Assembly (NCBI RefSeq): GCF_009602705.1
Contig: NZ_VSWH01000001.1
Coordinates: 62,001-126,000 of the forward strand
Source: Chryseobacterium vaccae
GTDB taxonomy: Bacteria > Bacteroidota > Bacteroidia > Flavobacteriales > Weeksellaceae
DNA length: 64,000 nt
Reading direction: 5' to 3'
Of the stretch, positions 28,097 through 37,686 are shown one piece after another. The first letter of the stretch is position 1; every line of letters begins with the position of its first letter. Under the pieces are notes generated by a model, which worked only from the letters and a program-made list of their open reading frames with translations, searched no databases and was not told the DNA's origin. Made by a program: the position numbers and the translations under genes.

Positions 28097-28462
28097 TCAG
28101 AATTTCACTTCTGAGTCCATGCCGCTGCTTGATGCCTTTATCTTCACATCAGGGCTGTTATGGATTTCGGCTCTGCTTCTGGCGTCAATGAATCTTTTAA
28201 TATGATCATAGTTAGCCTGCTCAATACTCATATTCTCGAGCAAATAAGTTTTCATTACTGAATTTTCGCTGAAAACATTTCGGGCATTATCAGTTTGGTT
28301 ATTATCTTTTACCGCAACACTCGCCAGATATTGAGCGTGTTCAGAACCGCTGTTTAAGTATATGATGTAATCTGAATCTCCAAATCCTGAATTCTCCAGA
28401 TCGGCTTCAAGCTTTTTGTAATCGCTGTGATGTGCAAATACCCCAGCTAATATATTTGACAT
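28097..28462 (-). CDS. Small protein of unknown function, possibly stress-protein-like
   Basis: The 121-residue cytosolic protein starts MSNILAGVFAHHSDYKKLEA. The pattern of a short strand, an acidic residue, a helix and GFGDSDYIIYLN faintly resembles YflT-type (general stress protein 17M-like) domains. The resemblance is weak and I would not transfer the name. I chose ATG 28462, because the two codons upstream would need a TTG start. A near-consensus box (TACCTTTA, minus strand, 28487-28494) lies upstream, and its own terminator follows, so it is a single-gene unit. Confidence 0.65.
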   Translation of the reverse strand: MSNILAGVFAHHSDYKKLEADLENSGFGDSDYIIYLNSGSEHAQYLASVAVKDNNQTDNARNVFSENSVMKTYLLENMSIEQANYDHIKRFIDARSRAEIHNSPDVKIKASSSGMDSEVKF

Positions 28463-28635
28463 AAGCAATAGTTTTTAAATTGTACTTAAAGGTAATAAAT
28501 ATTTTCCGATATTGTTGTTTAAATTTCAATAAAATTTGAAATTTATTGTTTTATCTATAAAATAGTGTTAAAATATTTGATAATGTCTATTGAACAGGTG
28601 TTTAAATTGTAGTCTTCCAGATGAAATATTTTCTT

Positions 28636-29592
28636 TTAATCATTCATATATTCGTATTCCGTCCATCCAAACTGATAGATATAGAGTATAATCTGGTCAT
28701 AAAAGTTCATCGTTCTCAGTCCTCCGTTTTTGCCATAGTTCCAGATCTCTTTATTCTGGTTCTGGTCGTAGTTGATATCAAGGAAATAGTTTCCAACGTT
28801 TTTAACCGGAGTGTTTTCTGAATTGTCAATATTGGTAAAATCCATATCATTCAGAAGCATCAGAAGCTGTTCTTCATCTTCTTTTGACATTTTTTTGAAG
28901 TAGGTTTTTTCTGCATCCAGTTTATTGAGTCGGGTATGGTCCAGGTACATTTTTTTCTCTTTAAAATCCAGCGTCATGAGAAATTGTCCGTGAAGCTCTA
29001 TTTTAACCTCATTAATGGTATGTTTTTGAGGTGTTTTGATATATTCCGTAGTAACATTGTTTTTAACTGTTAAAATATCCGTTTCATAGAATTCTTTATA
29101 ATCAACATTTCTTGATGGGGTATATTTAACCCTTAAAACATGTATGAACTTTCCGTCCGGAGAAATCTTTGCGGCAATAGGTTCTTCATTCATCTCCTTG
29201 TAAGGATTGAATATTCTGTACTTTCCTGATTTTTGACTCAGAGCTATGGCGATATTTCCCATTCCGTCACAACGATTAAGAGGGAAAACATTAATCGCTA
29301 TTTCCTTGCCTCTATATTCCTTTTTCTGTTGAATATTAACCACATAATCATCTATCCCGTCATGATTAAGGTCTGCAGTATAAAATGGCTTCAGGTTCTC
29401 TTTTTCTATTTTCTCTCTGAAGGCTGTTGTATTCAGATAGGATATTTTAGGAGGAAGACTGTCATTGATCATCATCTGCTTATAGCAATAATCAGCTTCA
29501 AAGATCTTTGTAATTTTCTTCGCAGTTTGTTTCTCTTTATTGCAGGAAAGTAGGAATGTCAGAGCGGCAGCAGTAGTCAGGGTATATTTCAT
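28636..29592 (-). CDS. Lipoprotein of unknown function with an EF-hand-like Asp loop
   Basis: The 318-residue product has a lipobox LLSC (Cys17). It carries a calcium-loop-like stretch ADLNHDGIDDYVVNI around residue 75-90, as found in FG-GAP or EF-hand-like repeats of secreted proteins. No known family is recognised beyond that. I chose ATG 29592: the -7 box TATTTTTG ends six bases before it, and the longer frame begins with TTG. The 165 bases between this gene and 28463 show nothing beyond the upstream box of the next gene. Confidence 0.68.
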   Translation of the reverse strand: MKYTLTTAAALTFLLSCNKEKQTAKKITKIFEADYCYKQMMINDSLPPKISYLNTTAFREKIEKENLKPFYTADLNHDGIDDYVVNIQQKKEYRGKEIAINVFPLNRCDGMGNIAIALSQKSGKYRIFNPYKEMNEEPIAAKISPDGKFIHVLRVKYTPSRNVDYKEFYETDILTVKNNVTTEYIKTPQKHTINEVKIELHGQFLMTLDFKEKKMYLDHTRLNKLDAEKTYFKKMSKEDEEQLLMLLNDMDFTNIDNSENTPVKNVGNYFLDINYDQNQNKEIWNYGKNGGLRTMNFYDQIILYIYQFGWTEYEYMND

Positions 29593-29598
29593 GGTTGT

Positions 29599-29606
29599 CA
29601 AAAATA
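29599..29606 (-). promoter_or_regulatory. -7 element abutting the lipoprotein gene
   Basis: The minus strand reads TATTTTTG, with exactly six bases before the ATG. This implies a leaderless mRNA. Confidence 0.45.
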
Positions 29607-29860
29607 ATATTTTTAACGAATCGTTTGGATTTTATTTACAAATTCAATTTATTTTTTTAAATATTGTTGAAAAGTTAGTTTAATATCAATGCTTTACAGA
29701 TTTTAAAGTGTAAAAATTCTCTCGCAGATGAGCAGGTGTTTGCGTAATAAATTCAAACGTTGTTGGTTTTCAAGACCTATACCATTTTTTCAATCAACTA
29801 ATACGCTGAATTAAAAAAATCTGTGTAATCAGTGGGAAACTGAAATGAATGTTGGAAAAC

Positions 29861-30014
29861 GCTAAAGGACGCAAGGGTTTTGGTCTGTTATGCTGCTTTT
29901 AAGGCGCAAGAAAATCGAAGATTTTCAGCAAGCTATACGGTATTGCATTTTATCGGAGATAAAATCTTGCGACCTAATATCCATGAAGCAGGTAAAAAAT
30001 AGCGCCTTTGCGCA
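29861..30014. repeat. Nested-palindrome intergenic element (R5)
   Basis: Two perfect small hairpins, GAAAATC-GAA-GATTTTC (29910-29926) and ATTTTATC-GGA-GATAAAAT (29947-29965), lie between outer arms related to GCTAAAGGACGCAAG and AGCGCCTTTGCGC. The element occupies the middle of the 570-bp gap 29593-30162. An open frame across it is only a by-product of the repeat. Confidence 0.5.
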
Positions 30015-30116
30015 AACTCCAACAAAAAATACATCAATCAAAAGATCTGCTCAATCTGCGAGCGATAAAAAATAAATCAATCATAAAAAAGTAGTCTGTG
30101 GGAAATGGTAAAAAAC

Positions 30117-30140
30117 AAAAAAACGGACCGGAGCCCGTTT
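30117..30140 (-). terminator. Intrinsic terminator after acs
   Basis: On the minus strand AAACGG and CCGTTT pair around an 8-base loop, followed by a T-run. It closes the long minus-strand carboxylate module. Confidence 0.8.
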
Positions 30141-30162
30141 TCATTCAATATCATTTTAAAAA

Positions 30163-32070
30163 TTAAATTCTTTCGTTTTTAATCTCTTCCACAATCTCAG
30201 GATTTAATAAAGTGGTAATATCCCCGAAGTTGCTGAAATCTCCTTCCGCAATTTTTCTCAGGATTCTACGCATAATCTTACCTGAACGCGTTTTCGGAAG
30301 TCCGGAAACAAACTGTATTTTATCCAGCTTGGCAATAGGCCCGATCTGATCAGAGATTAACAGGTTGATCTCCTTCTTAAGGTTCTCCTTATCACGGCCT
30401 TCTCCGCTTTCTTTTAAGATCACAAAACCGTACAGGGCATTTCCTTTAATATCGTGAGGATACCCTACAATTGCAGATTCTGCAACAGCCGGATGCTCAT
30501 TGATGCTGTCTTCAATAGGAGCGGTTCCCAGATTATGCCCAGAAACAATGATCACGTCATCTACACGTCCGGTAATTCTATAGTATCCGACTTCATCTCT
30601 TAAAGCACCGTCACCTGTGAAATACTTGCCCGGAAATGCGGTAAAATAGGTTTCCTTATATCTTTGGTGATCGCCCCAGATGGTTCTGGCAATTCCCGGC
30701 CATGGAAAACGGATGCATAGATTTCCGGTAACCTGATTTCCAGTAATTTCATTGCGTTTGTCATCCATCAGTACCGGCTGAATTCCCGGAAGTGGAAGGG
30801 TGGCGTAAGTTGGTTTTGTAGGAGTGACAAATGGGAGAGGAGAGATCATGATTCCTCCGGTTTCCGTCTGCCACCAGGTATCTACTACAGGACACTTTTT
30901 CTTTCCGACATGATCGTTGAACCAGTGCCAGGCTTCTTCATTAATAGGCTCTCCAACTGATCCTATAACTTTCAGGGTGCTCAGGTCGTGCTTGTCTACC
31001 CATTCTGTGCTTTCTTTGGCTAAAGAACGGATGGCGGTAGGAGCAGTGTAGAACTGGGTGACTTTATGTTTTTCAATAACTTCCCAAAAACGATCCGGTT
31101 CCGGGTAAGTAGGTACTCCTTCAAAAATTACAGTGGTAGCACCGTTAAGAAGTGGTCCGTAAAGGATATAGGAGTGTCCCGTGATCCATCCAATGTCTGC
31201 CGTACACCAATAGATGTCATTTTCTTTATAATTAAATACATTTTTAAAGGTATAAGCAGTGTACACCATATAGCCGGCACAGGTGTGAAGCATTCCTTTT
31301 GGCTTTCCGGTAGACCCAGAGGTGTAAAGGATGAAAAGAGGGTCTTCGGCATCCATGATTACGGTTACAAAATCAGAGGAGGCTTTTTCATACAGGTCGG
31401 TGAAGCAGTAATCGCGGCCTTCTTTCATTTTGATTTCGTTGTGGGTTCTTTTCACCACAAGAACAGATTCTACGCTCGGTGTTTTTTCCAGGGCTTCATC
31501 TACAATGCTTTTCAGGTCCAGAACTTTATTTCCTCTGTAGCTTCCGTCTGATGTGATCACCATTTTGGCACCGCAGTCATTCACTCTGGATGATACGGCT
31601 GAAGCGGAAAATCCTGCAAAAATCACTGAATGTACAGCTCCTAATTTTGCGCAGGCCAACATGGTAATGGCCAATTCCGGGATCATAGGAAGGTAAATGC
31701 ATACTCTGTCTCCTTTTTCAATTCCCATTTCACGTAAAACATTCGCGGTTTTGTTCACACGGGTGTATAATTCGTTGTAAGAGATATGTTGAGCTTCCTC
31801 TTTCGGATCATTAGGCTCCCAGATGATAGCGGTTTTTTCACCTCTTATGGAAAGATGCCTGTCCAGACAGTTCTTGGTAATATTTAATTTTGCATTTTTA
31901 AACCATGTGATTTTAGCTTCGTTCATATCGTACTTAACGACCTTACTCCATCTCTGGTACCACACGAAATTCTGGTCTGCAACTTTGTCCCAGAATTTTT
32001 TAGGATTTTTGATAGACTTTTTGTACTCTTCAAAATAGTGAGGCAGATCTTCTATTAAGTAATTTCTCAT
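30163..32070 (-). CDS. acs: Acetyl-CoA synthetase (AMP-forming)
   Basis: The 635-residue enzyme activates acetate to acetyl-CoA through acetyl-AMP. The ATP-binding loop YTSGSTGKPKG is at about residue 249. The acyl-pocket Trp motif TWWQTETGG and the C-terminal lysine motif LPKTRSGKIMRR (about residue 600, the site of regulatory acetylation in other bacteria) are present. The start MRNYLIEDLPHYFEEYKKSI is plausible, though short of the usual N-terminus. It follows the propionyl-CoA synthetase-like gene by 60 bases, so the two are probably co-transcribed. Confidence 0.96.
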   Translation of the reverse strand: MRNYLIEDLPHYFEEYKKSIKNPKKFWDKVADQNFVWYQRWSKVVKYDMNEAKITWFKNAKLNITKNCLDRHLSIRGEKTAIIWEPNDPKEEAQHISYNELYTRVNKTANVLREMGIEKGDRVCIYLPMIPELAITMLACAKLGAVHSVIFAGFSASAVSSRVNDCGAKMVITSDGSYRGNKVLDLKSIVDEALEKTPSVESVLVVKRTHNEIKMKEGRDYCFTDLYEKASSDFVTVIMDAEDPLFILYTSGSTGKPKGMLHTCAGYMVYTAYTFKNVFNYKENDIYWCTADIGWITGHSYILYGPLLNGATTVIFEGVPTYPEPDRFWEVIEKHKVTQFYTAPTAIRSLAKESTEWVDKHDLSTLKVIGSVGEPINEEAWHWFNDHVGKKKCPVVDTWWQTETGGIMISPLPFVTPTKPTYATLPLPGIQPVLMDDKRNEITGNQVTGNLCIRFPWPGIARTIWGDHQRYKETYFTAFPGKYFTGDGALRDEVGYYRITGRVDDVIIVSGHNLGTAPIEDSINEHPAVAESAIVGYPHDIKGNALYGFVILKESGEGRDKENLKKEINLLISDQIGPIAKLDKIQFVSGLPKTRSGKIMRRILRKIAEGDFSNFGDITTLLNPEIVEEIKNERI

Positions 32071-32130
32071 ATCCTTTCGTTTTTTGAAATTTGAATTTTA
32101 TTACTATTAAATGTATGTTTAATTTTTCGT

Positions 32131-34017
32131 TTAACCCCTATATTCCTTGATTTTTTCCTGAATTTCCTCGATGATTTTTTCATCATCAATCGTTGACGGA
32201 ATCTGGAATTCTTTTCCGTCCAGCAGGGTTCTGATCAGTTTTCTCAGGATCTTTCCGGAACGGGTTTTGGGTAATCGTTTGACAACCATTGCATTTTTTA
32301 AAAATGCTACAGCCCCAATCTTTTCACGGACCATCTGAATGATGTCTTTTTCTACCTGTTCTTCGGAAACCTTTGATCCATTTTTCAAAACAACCGTGGC
32401 GAAAGGGATCTGTCCCTTAAGATCGTCATCTATTCCTACTACAGCGCATTCTGCTACATCAGGATGTGATGAAACGATTTCCTCCATTTCTGAGGTTGAA
32501 AGACGGTGTCCGGCCACATTAATCACGTCATCGACTCTTCCGGTGATGAAAATATAGCCGTCTTCATCCCGGATCGCTCCGTCACCTGAAAAATAATAAC
32601 CATTGTACTGTGATAGATAGCTATTCTGAAAGCGTTCATAATCATTCCAGATTCCCAGCATGGCGCCAGGAGGAAGCGGAAGTTTAATCACGAGATAACC
32701 TTCATGGTGAGGATCAAGTTCAAATCCGGTATCGTCAAAGATCTTGATGTCATATCCGGGAATCGGCTTTCCGGCAGAAGCTCTTTTGATTTTGTACTGA
32801 TCATCAAAAGTCATTAAGCCAAGCATTGGCCATCCGGATTCTGTCTGCCACCAGTGATCGATAGCAGGTACACCGATATGTTTTGCAAACCAATCGAGGG
32901 TAGCGACATCACATCGTTCTCCGGCTAAAAACTGTTTTTTTAAGCAGGACAGATCGTACTTTTTAACCAGTTCACCTTCCGGGTCTTCCTTTTTAATAGC
33001 TCTGATAGCGGTAGGAGCGGTAAACATGGCTGATACTTTATATTCCGAGATAATTCTCCAGAAAGTTCCGGCATCAGGTGTCATGATAGGTTTTCCTTCA
33101 AAAATAATGGTAGTATTTCTATTGATAAGAGGTCCGTAAATGCTGAAGCTATGTCCAACTGCCCATCCGAAATCGGAAGCTGCCCAATAGGTTTCTCCGG
33201 GTTCCACACCGTAGATGTATTTCATAGAGAATTTCAAGGCAGTGGCATATCCTCCGGTATCTCGGACAATTCCTTTAGGTTTGCCGGTAGTTCCAGAAGT
33301 ATAAAGAAGATATAAAGGGTGAGTGGATTCTACCGGTACACAGTCTGCGGGAGCTGATTGGTGAACGAGTTCCTCATAATCAATTAATCCTTCAAACATT
33401 TCATGCCGGTTATCCACTAATTTTCTGTTGTAAACAATAATGTGATCCACCTTATCCTGCGCCAGTTCAATTGCTTTCTCTACTAAGGGAAGATAAGGGA
33501 TTCTTTTGGCGATTTCTACTCCTGCGGTAGCGGTAATTAATGCTTTGGGCTTGCAGTCGTCTATTCTTACTACAAGCTCGTGCGGGGCAAATCCTCCGAA
33601 AACGACATTGTGAATCACTCCGATTCTTGCACAAGCCAGCATGGCAAATAGCGTCTGCGGAATCATTGGCATATAGATCACGGCAGTATCTCCCTTCTGC
33701 AATCCTAAAGAAGCCAGTCCTCCGGCAAATTTGGAGATTTCCTCTTTGGCCTGGCTGAATGTATAGGTTTTCTTCTGGCCGGTTACCGGAGAGTCATATA
33801 CAATGGCGGTTTGCTCTCCAAAACCGTCTTCAATATGCTGGTCAATACACAGGTGGCACATGTTGAGTTTTCCGTCTGCGAACCACTGCGGGTAATTGTT
33901 TTTATCCTGAGAAAGAATCTGTGATGGGAACTCAGTCCATTGGATCTCCCGGGCCTGTTCTTTCCAGAAATTCTCTTTATCGTCTATGCTTTGTTTAAAT
34001 AAATGATCTGCATTCAT
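32131..34017 (-). CDS. prpE: Propionyl-CoA synthetase-like acyl-CoA ligase
   Basis: This 628-residue AMP-forming ligase of the Acs/PrpE group differs from the neighbouring acs in the blocks typical of PrpE (VVFGGFAPHELVVRIDDCKP and HWWQTESGWPM). The ATP loop YTSGTTGKPKG is at about residue 238 and the catalytic lysine motif KTRSGK at about 585. It probably activates propionate or another short-chain acid. Acetoacetate or butyrate cannot be excluded from sequence alone. It lies between the response regulator and acs. Confidence 0.85.
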   Translation of the reverse strand: MNADHLFKQSIDDKENFWKEQAREIQWTEFPSQILSQDKNNYPQWFADGKLNMCHLCIDQHIEDGFGEQTAIVYDSPVTGQKKTYTFSQAKEEISKFAGGLASLGLQKGDTAVIYMPMIPQTLFAMLACARIGVIHNVVFGGFAPHELVVRIDDCKPKALITATAGVEIAKRIPYLPLVEKAIELAQDKVDHIIVYNRKLVDNRHEMFEGLIDYEELVHQSAPADCVPVESTHPLYLLYTSGTTGKPKGIVRDTGGYATALKFSMKYIYGVEPGETYWAASDFGWAVGHSFSIYGPLINRNTTIIFEGKPIMTPDAGTFWRIISEYKVSAMFTAPTAIRAIKKEDPEGELVKKYDLSCLKKQFLAGERCDVATLDWFAKHIGVPAIDHWWQTESGWPMLGLMTFDDQYKIKRASAGKPIPGYDIKIFDDTGFELDPHHEGYLVIKLPLPPGAMLGIWNDYERFQNSYLSQYNGYYFSGDGAIRDEDGYIFITGRVDDVINVAGHRLSTSEMEEIVSSHPDVAECAVVGIDDDLKGQIPFATVVLKNGSKVSEEQVEKDIIQMVREKIGAVAFLKNAMVVKRLPKTRSGKILRKLIRTLLDGKEFQIPSTIDDEKIIEEIQEKIKEYRG

Positions 34018-34077
34018 GCCAATTCTGTGTTTCGTTTTTTCCTGATTATTCTGAATTTTCGTTTTTGAATCTTATTT

Positions 34078-34440
34078 TTATTCAAACATTTCTTCGATCT
34101 GCTGTATAAGCTTCTTGATAGAATAAGGCTTGGTGACATAAGCATCGGCTCCCATTTCAATGCCTTTCTCAATATCTTTCGGATTATTTTTGGCGCTGAG
34201 GAAAAGGACTTTGGTGTTTTTAAGTCTTTCGTCCTGTTTGATGATTTCCAGGGTACTGTATCCATCCAGATTCGGCATCATGATATCGAGGAGGATAACA
34301 TCCGGGATCATGGTTTTTAAAAAATCCAGAACTTCGGTTCCGTCTCTGGCAATATAAACGTCATATCCGTTCTTTTTAAAACTGTATTCCAGCGACATTA
34401 ATATTTTGTGCTCATCATCTGCAATGATTATCTTTTTCAT
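34078..34440 (-). CDS. Stand-alone response regulator receiver protein
   Basis: The 120-residue protein is a single CheY-like receiver domain: acidic pair D8-D9, phospho-acceptor D52 (LLDIMMP), S82 and K104 (TKPY). No output domain is attached. It must act by protein-protein contact, or as a phosphate sink or relay for the adjacent SSS-histidine kinase, whose stop codon lies 30 bases upstream. Confidence 0.93.
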   Translation of the reverse strand: MKKIIIADDEHKILMSLEYSFKKNGYDVYIARDGTEVLDFLKTMIPDVILLDIMMPNLDGYSTLEIIKQDERLKNTKVLFLSAKNNPKDIEKGIEMGADAYVTKPYSIKKLIQQIEEMFE

Positions 34441-34470
34441 AGGAGATTTTTATAGGGGTTCAACTTCATT

Positions 34471-37155
34471 TTAACTGTCCTGGGGTATTCTTTCAGGTAT
34501 ATTGATGGTGAAAGTAACGCCCAGTCCGCTGTTTTCAGCTTTTATGGTTCCTTTGTGGGCCTGTACTATCTTTTTGGAAATAGCCAATCCAAGTCCGCTT
34601 CCGGTAGGTTTAATAATATTTTGGTTTTTAGACTGGTAAAATTTATCAAAAATCATTTCCAGATCTTCTTCGGGAATATGTCTTCCGGTATTAAAAAATT
34701 TGATGATCAGTTCATTATCTTTGTCTGATAACTTTGTCTGTATCGTTCCCTGATCATCTGTGAATTTCAGAGCATTTCCTAAAATATTCTGGAAAAGTTG
34801 GATCATTCTTGCTTCGTCATACTCAAATATATGCTGATTCAGGAGATTGACCTCACTTAAATGGATATTTTTCTGCTGAATAAGATGGAGCAGGGGATTA
34901 ACTGCTTTTTTATAGGTTTCAAGAATGTTGTTTTCCTTGATGTTTAATGCAATTTCACCATGTTCAAGTTTATCCAGATAAAGAATGTCGTTGATGATCT
35001 CGCTCAGCCTGTCTGATTCTGTTATAATATTATTTAAAAACTCTTTTTTGATCTCCAGCGGAATATCATCATCATCAGCTAAAATCTCCCCTGCAGAACG
35101 GATAGCGGTGATCGGTGTTCTCAGTTCATGCGCTACGGAATCCAGAAAATCATCTTTCTGACGGTCTTTGATGATCAGGCTTTCGTTGGCATTTCTGAGG
35201 TCATCAGATAGTTTCTGCAATTCTGTAGACTGTTCCGTAAGTTTTTTATTGAGGGTGATATTTTCTTTGGATTCCTCTAAAATATTTAAAACCTCTTTTA
35301 ACGAAATTTTATCTTCTTTGGTTACTCCTTCAATCAGGATCTTGGCAGAAGCGGTTCCTATTCTTCCGGCTAAAAGGTTTTCTGAAAATTTGATAAACCT
35401 TGAATCTGCGGTTTCAGCCTGAGAATCAATATTATATTTTAAATTGAAGATTCTTAATGCCTGTTCAGTTTTATTCTTGCCTAAAAATCTTTCGAGAATA
35501 TTCTTGATATCAGAAACATAAGCAGTTCCGCGCCAGATAAAGGCATTTTCATGGTTCTGAATATATTTGTCGATGTCTACATACAGTTCTGCAAAATTTC
35601 TTTCACGGTAATTTCCTTTAACACTCACGGAAATAATGGTAAACAGAGCGGTATTGACCAGTAAAGACCAGAAGAAAATCTGAGAAATTCTGCTCAGGTA
35701 AGGAATGCTGAAAAATCCAAAGGCATCATACATCTCTCTCAAAACACCTTTAAATTCCTGATTGTAAGAAAAATAATACTGCGGAATGATCAATCCGAAG
35801 TAACATACGGCAAGTCCGGCAAGCAATCCTATGACAGCCCCTTTGTAGCTTCCTCTTCTCCAGAAAATAGCTCCAAAAAATGCAGGAGCAAGCTGGGCGA
35901 TCACTACAAAAGAAATCAGACCTACAGAATCCAGTGATGTTCTCAGGATGAAATATTTATAGAAAACAAAAGCCATAATGATTAGTGCGAAAATACTGAA
36001 CTTCCTGATATTGGTAATATTTCGGGTATTCTGAATCTCATTTTCAGACTTGAATTTTCCAAGCAGCCCGTAAGGAATGATGAGGTTGTTGGAAAGCATA
36101 ATCGAAAGGGTGATCGCAGAAATAATGATCATGGAGATACACGAACTCAGCCCTCCCAGGAATACAAAAACCGTAATCAGGGTATTGTCAAAATGCTGGG
36201 GAATCAGAATAGAGTAGAACTCCGGATTTACTTTCTGGCCGTCAAAAATAAGCCTTCCGCCCCAAGCGATCGGGAATATAAATACAGTGAAGATTAAAAG
36301 GTAAAGAGGAAAAAACCAGATAGCGGTTTTAATATGTTTTTCCTGTCTGTTCTCTACAATGGCAGTGTGAAATTGTCTCGGTAAAATACAGATGGCTGTT
36401 GCAGAGATCATACACAATACCATCCAGTTCATAGCGTCTTCAATACCGTTGAGGGTGTTTTTTTCTTTGAAATCTTCAAATTGGCTAGCCTTTTGGTAAA
36501 TGTCAGAAAATCCGTCAAATACAAAATAGATAACAAAAATACCTAAGATAATAATGAAGAAAAGTTTTAAAAAACTCTCCAGGGCAATCGCTGAAATAAT
36601 TCCTAGCCGTTTTTCCGATGCATCCACATATTTTGTTCCGTAATAAGAAGAAAATAAGGCGATGAGAACGACTACAAATGTTGCGTTGTCTGTAAGAATG
36701 TTATTGGACATCGATGTTTCGGTAACCAGGTGAAAGGTTTCTGAAATGGCTTTGATCTGAAGCCCTATGTAAGGAACAATAGCGAGCAGGCAGACTATTG
36801 TAATAATAGCACTGAAGCTTCTGCTGTTGCCATATCTCAAAGAAATAAAATCTGCAAGGCTGCTTATTTTGTTGATTCTTGCGATGCGTACGATCCGGGT
36901 ATTGATGTAGATCCATGCCGGAATGACCATAATAGGACCAATATAAATCGGAAGATAATTAAGTCCGCTGGTAGCCGCAACACCAATGCTTCCGTAGTAC
37001 GTCCATGCCGTGCAGTACACCGCAAGAGACAGCGCATAAATGTAAGGATTGTTGATCCAAAGCTTGCTCTTCTTCTTCTCTGCCAGGTGGGCAACTAAGA
37101 ACAAAAGAGCGAGGTAAAACAAAACCACAAAAAATAATGCGAAACTACTCATCAT
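34471..37155 (-). CDS. Sodium/solute symporter-histidine kinase fusion (CbrA-like)
   Basis: The 894-residue membrane protein begins with an SSS-family transporter-like domain of about 13 helices (about 1-520). A linker follows, then a coiled-coil (about 625-660), a HisKA dimerisation domain with H-box DFLDSVAHELRTPITAI (His near residue 676), and an HATPase with NILGNALKFT and TGSGLGLAISKK. Such fusions (CbrA, CrbS) sense or transport small metabolites and often control acetate or amino-acid use. Here it is followed by a receiver-only protein and acyl-CoA synthetases, so acetate or related acids are the likely signal. Its start overlaps the preceding gene by 11 bases. Confidence 0.92.
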   Translation of the reverse strand: MMSSFALFFVVLFYLALLFLVAHLAEKKKSKLWINNPYIYALSLAVYCTAWTYYGSIGVAATSGLNYLPIYIGPIMVIPAWIYINTRIVRIARINKISSLADFISLRYGNSRSFSAIITIVCLLAIVPYIGLQIKAISETFHLVTETSMSNNILTDNATFVVVLIALFSSYYGTKYVDASEKRLGIISAIALESFLKLFFIIILGIFVIYFVFDGFSDIYQKASQFEDFKEKNTLNGIEDAMNWMVLCMISATAICILPRQFHTAIVENRQEKHIKTAIWFFPLYLLIFTVFIFPIAWGGRLIFDGQKVNPEFYSILIPQHFDNTLITVFVFLGGLSSCISMIIISAITLSIMLSNNLIIPYGLLGKFKSENEIQNTRNITNIRKFSIFALIIMAFVFYKYFILRTSLDSVGLISFVVIAQLAPAFFGAIFWRRGSYKGAVIGLLAGLAVCYFGLIIPQYYFSYNQEFKGVLREMYDAFGFFSIPYLSRISQIFFWSLLVNTALFTIISVSVKGNYRERNFAELYVDIDKYIQNHENAFIWRGTAYVSDIKNILERFLGKNKTEQALRIFNLKYNIDSQAETADSRFIKFSENLLAGRIGTASAKILIEGVTKEDKISLKEVLNILEESKENITLNKKLTEQSTELQKLSDDLRNANESLIIKDRQKDDFLDSVAHELRTPITAIRSAGEILADDDDIPLEIKKEFLNNIITESDRLSEIINDILYLDKLEHGEIALNIKENNILETYKKAVNPLLHLIQQKNIHLSEVNLLNQHIFEYDEARMIQLFQNILGNALKFTDDQGTIQTKLSDKDNELIIKFFNTGRHIPEEDLEMIFDKFYQSKNQNIIKPTGSGLGLAISKKIVQAHKGTIKAENSGLGVTFTINIPERIPQDS

Positions 37156-37348
37156 ACCTTTTTACAATTACAAAAGAAATAATGATGGAAATCATCCAGA
37201 CTGTGAACAGGTAAATAAGGATCATCGGATACCCGAAAACCTCCCTCTCACTGTTGAATAGCAGAGAAAAGGGAATGCTGAAAGCAATCATCAGCCCGAT
37301 GCTTAGGATAACCAGTTTTTGTTCGTGTCTTTTTTTCATAATGATCAT
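37145..37348 (-). CDS. Small two-helix membrane protein
   Basis: The 67-residue protein has two predicted membrane helices and a basic N-terminus (MKKRHEQKL). The start may be ATG 37348 or the internal ATG 37339. Its end overlaps the start of the SSS-kinase gene, so translation is coupled. The pattern resembles small partner subunits (DUF4212-like or symporter-associated proteins) that lie ahead of SSS symporters. That is inference from context. Confidence 0.6.
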   Translation of the reverse strand: MIIMKKRHEQKLVILSIGLMIAFSIPFSLLFNSEREVFGYPMILIYLFTVWMISIIISFVIVKRYDE

Positions 37349-37415
37349 GAATAAAGATAATTGATGAACGGATGTCTAATGCTTATCATTCATCAATTAT
37401 CATTTATTTTTATAA

Positions 37416-37643
37416 TTAAAGTTTCTCGTCAGAATATTCTCCGGTCAGGGCATAATAGCCGAAAACAGCCAGTCCGCCGGAAATAATCGGCATCAGGACG
37501 AATAAAATGATGATACCGAATACCAGATCTTCCTGCTTGCCCGAAGTGATCTTGGGAATTCCTAAAACCGTGGTTCCGAAATATCCCACCACCAGTGCAA
37601 TCGCGATCCAGAGTATGCCTAATATTTTTTTTAGTCCGTTCAT
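37416..37643 (-). CDS. Small membrane protein of the MHS-transporter neighbourhood
   Basis: The 75-residue protein has two membrane helices (ILGILWIAIALVVGYFGTTV and a second around IIILFVLMPIISGGLAVFGY). It is conserved in Bacteroidota next to MHS-type carriers, possibly the DUF6814 family, though I cannot verify the name. It lies 43 bases after the symporter gene on the same strand and probably assists it. Confidence 0.6.
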   Translation of the reverse strand: MNGLKKILGILWIAIALVVGYFGTTVLGIPKITSGKQEDLVFGIIILFVLMPIISGGLAVFGYYALTGEYSDEKL

Positions 37644-37686
37644 TTTAGTAGATTTAAAATTAATAAAAATTTGAGTGATTCAGTAC

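Noticed and set aside
29890..30075. 61-codon open frame upstream of the acs terminator
   Set aside because: It runs through the nested palindromes of repeat R5, with no promoter or protein-like composition.
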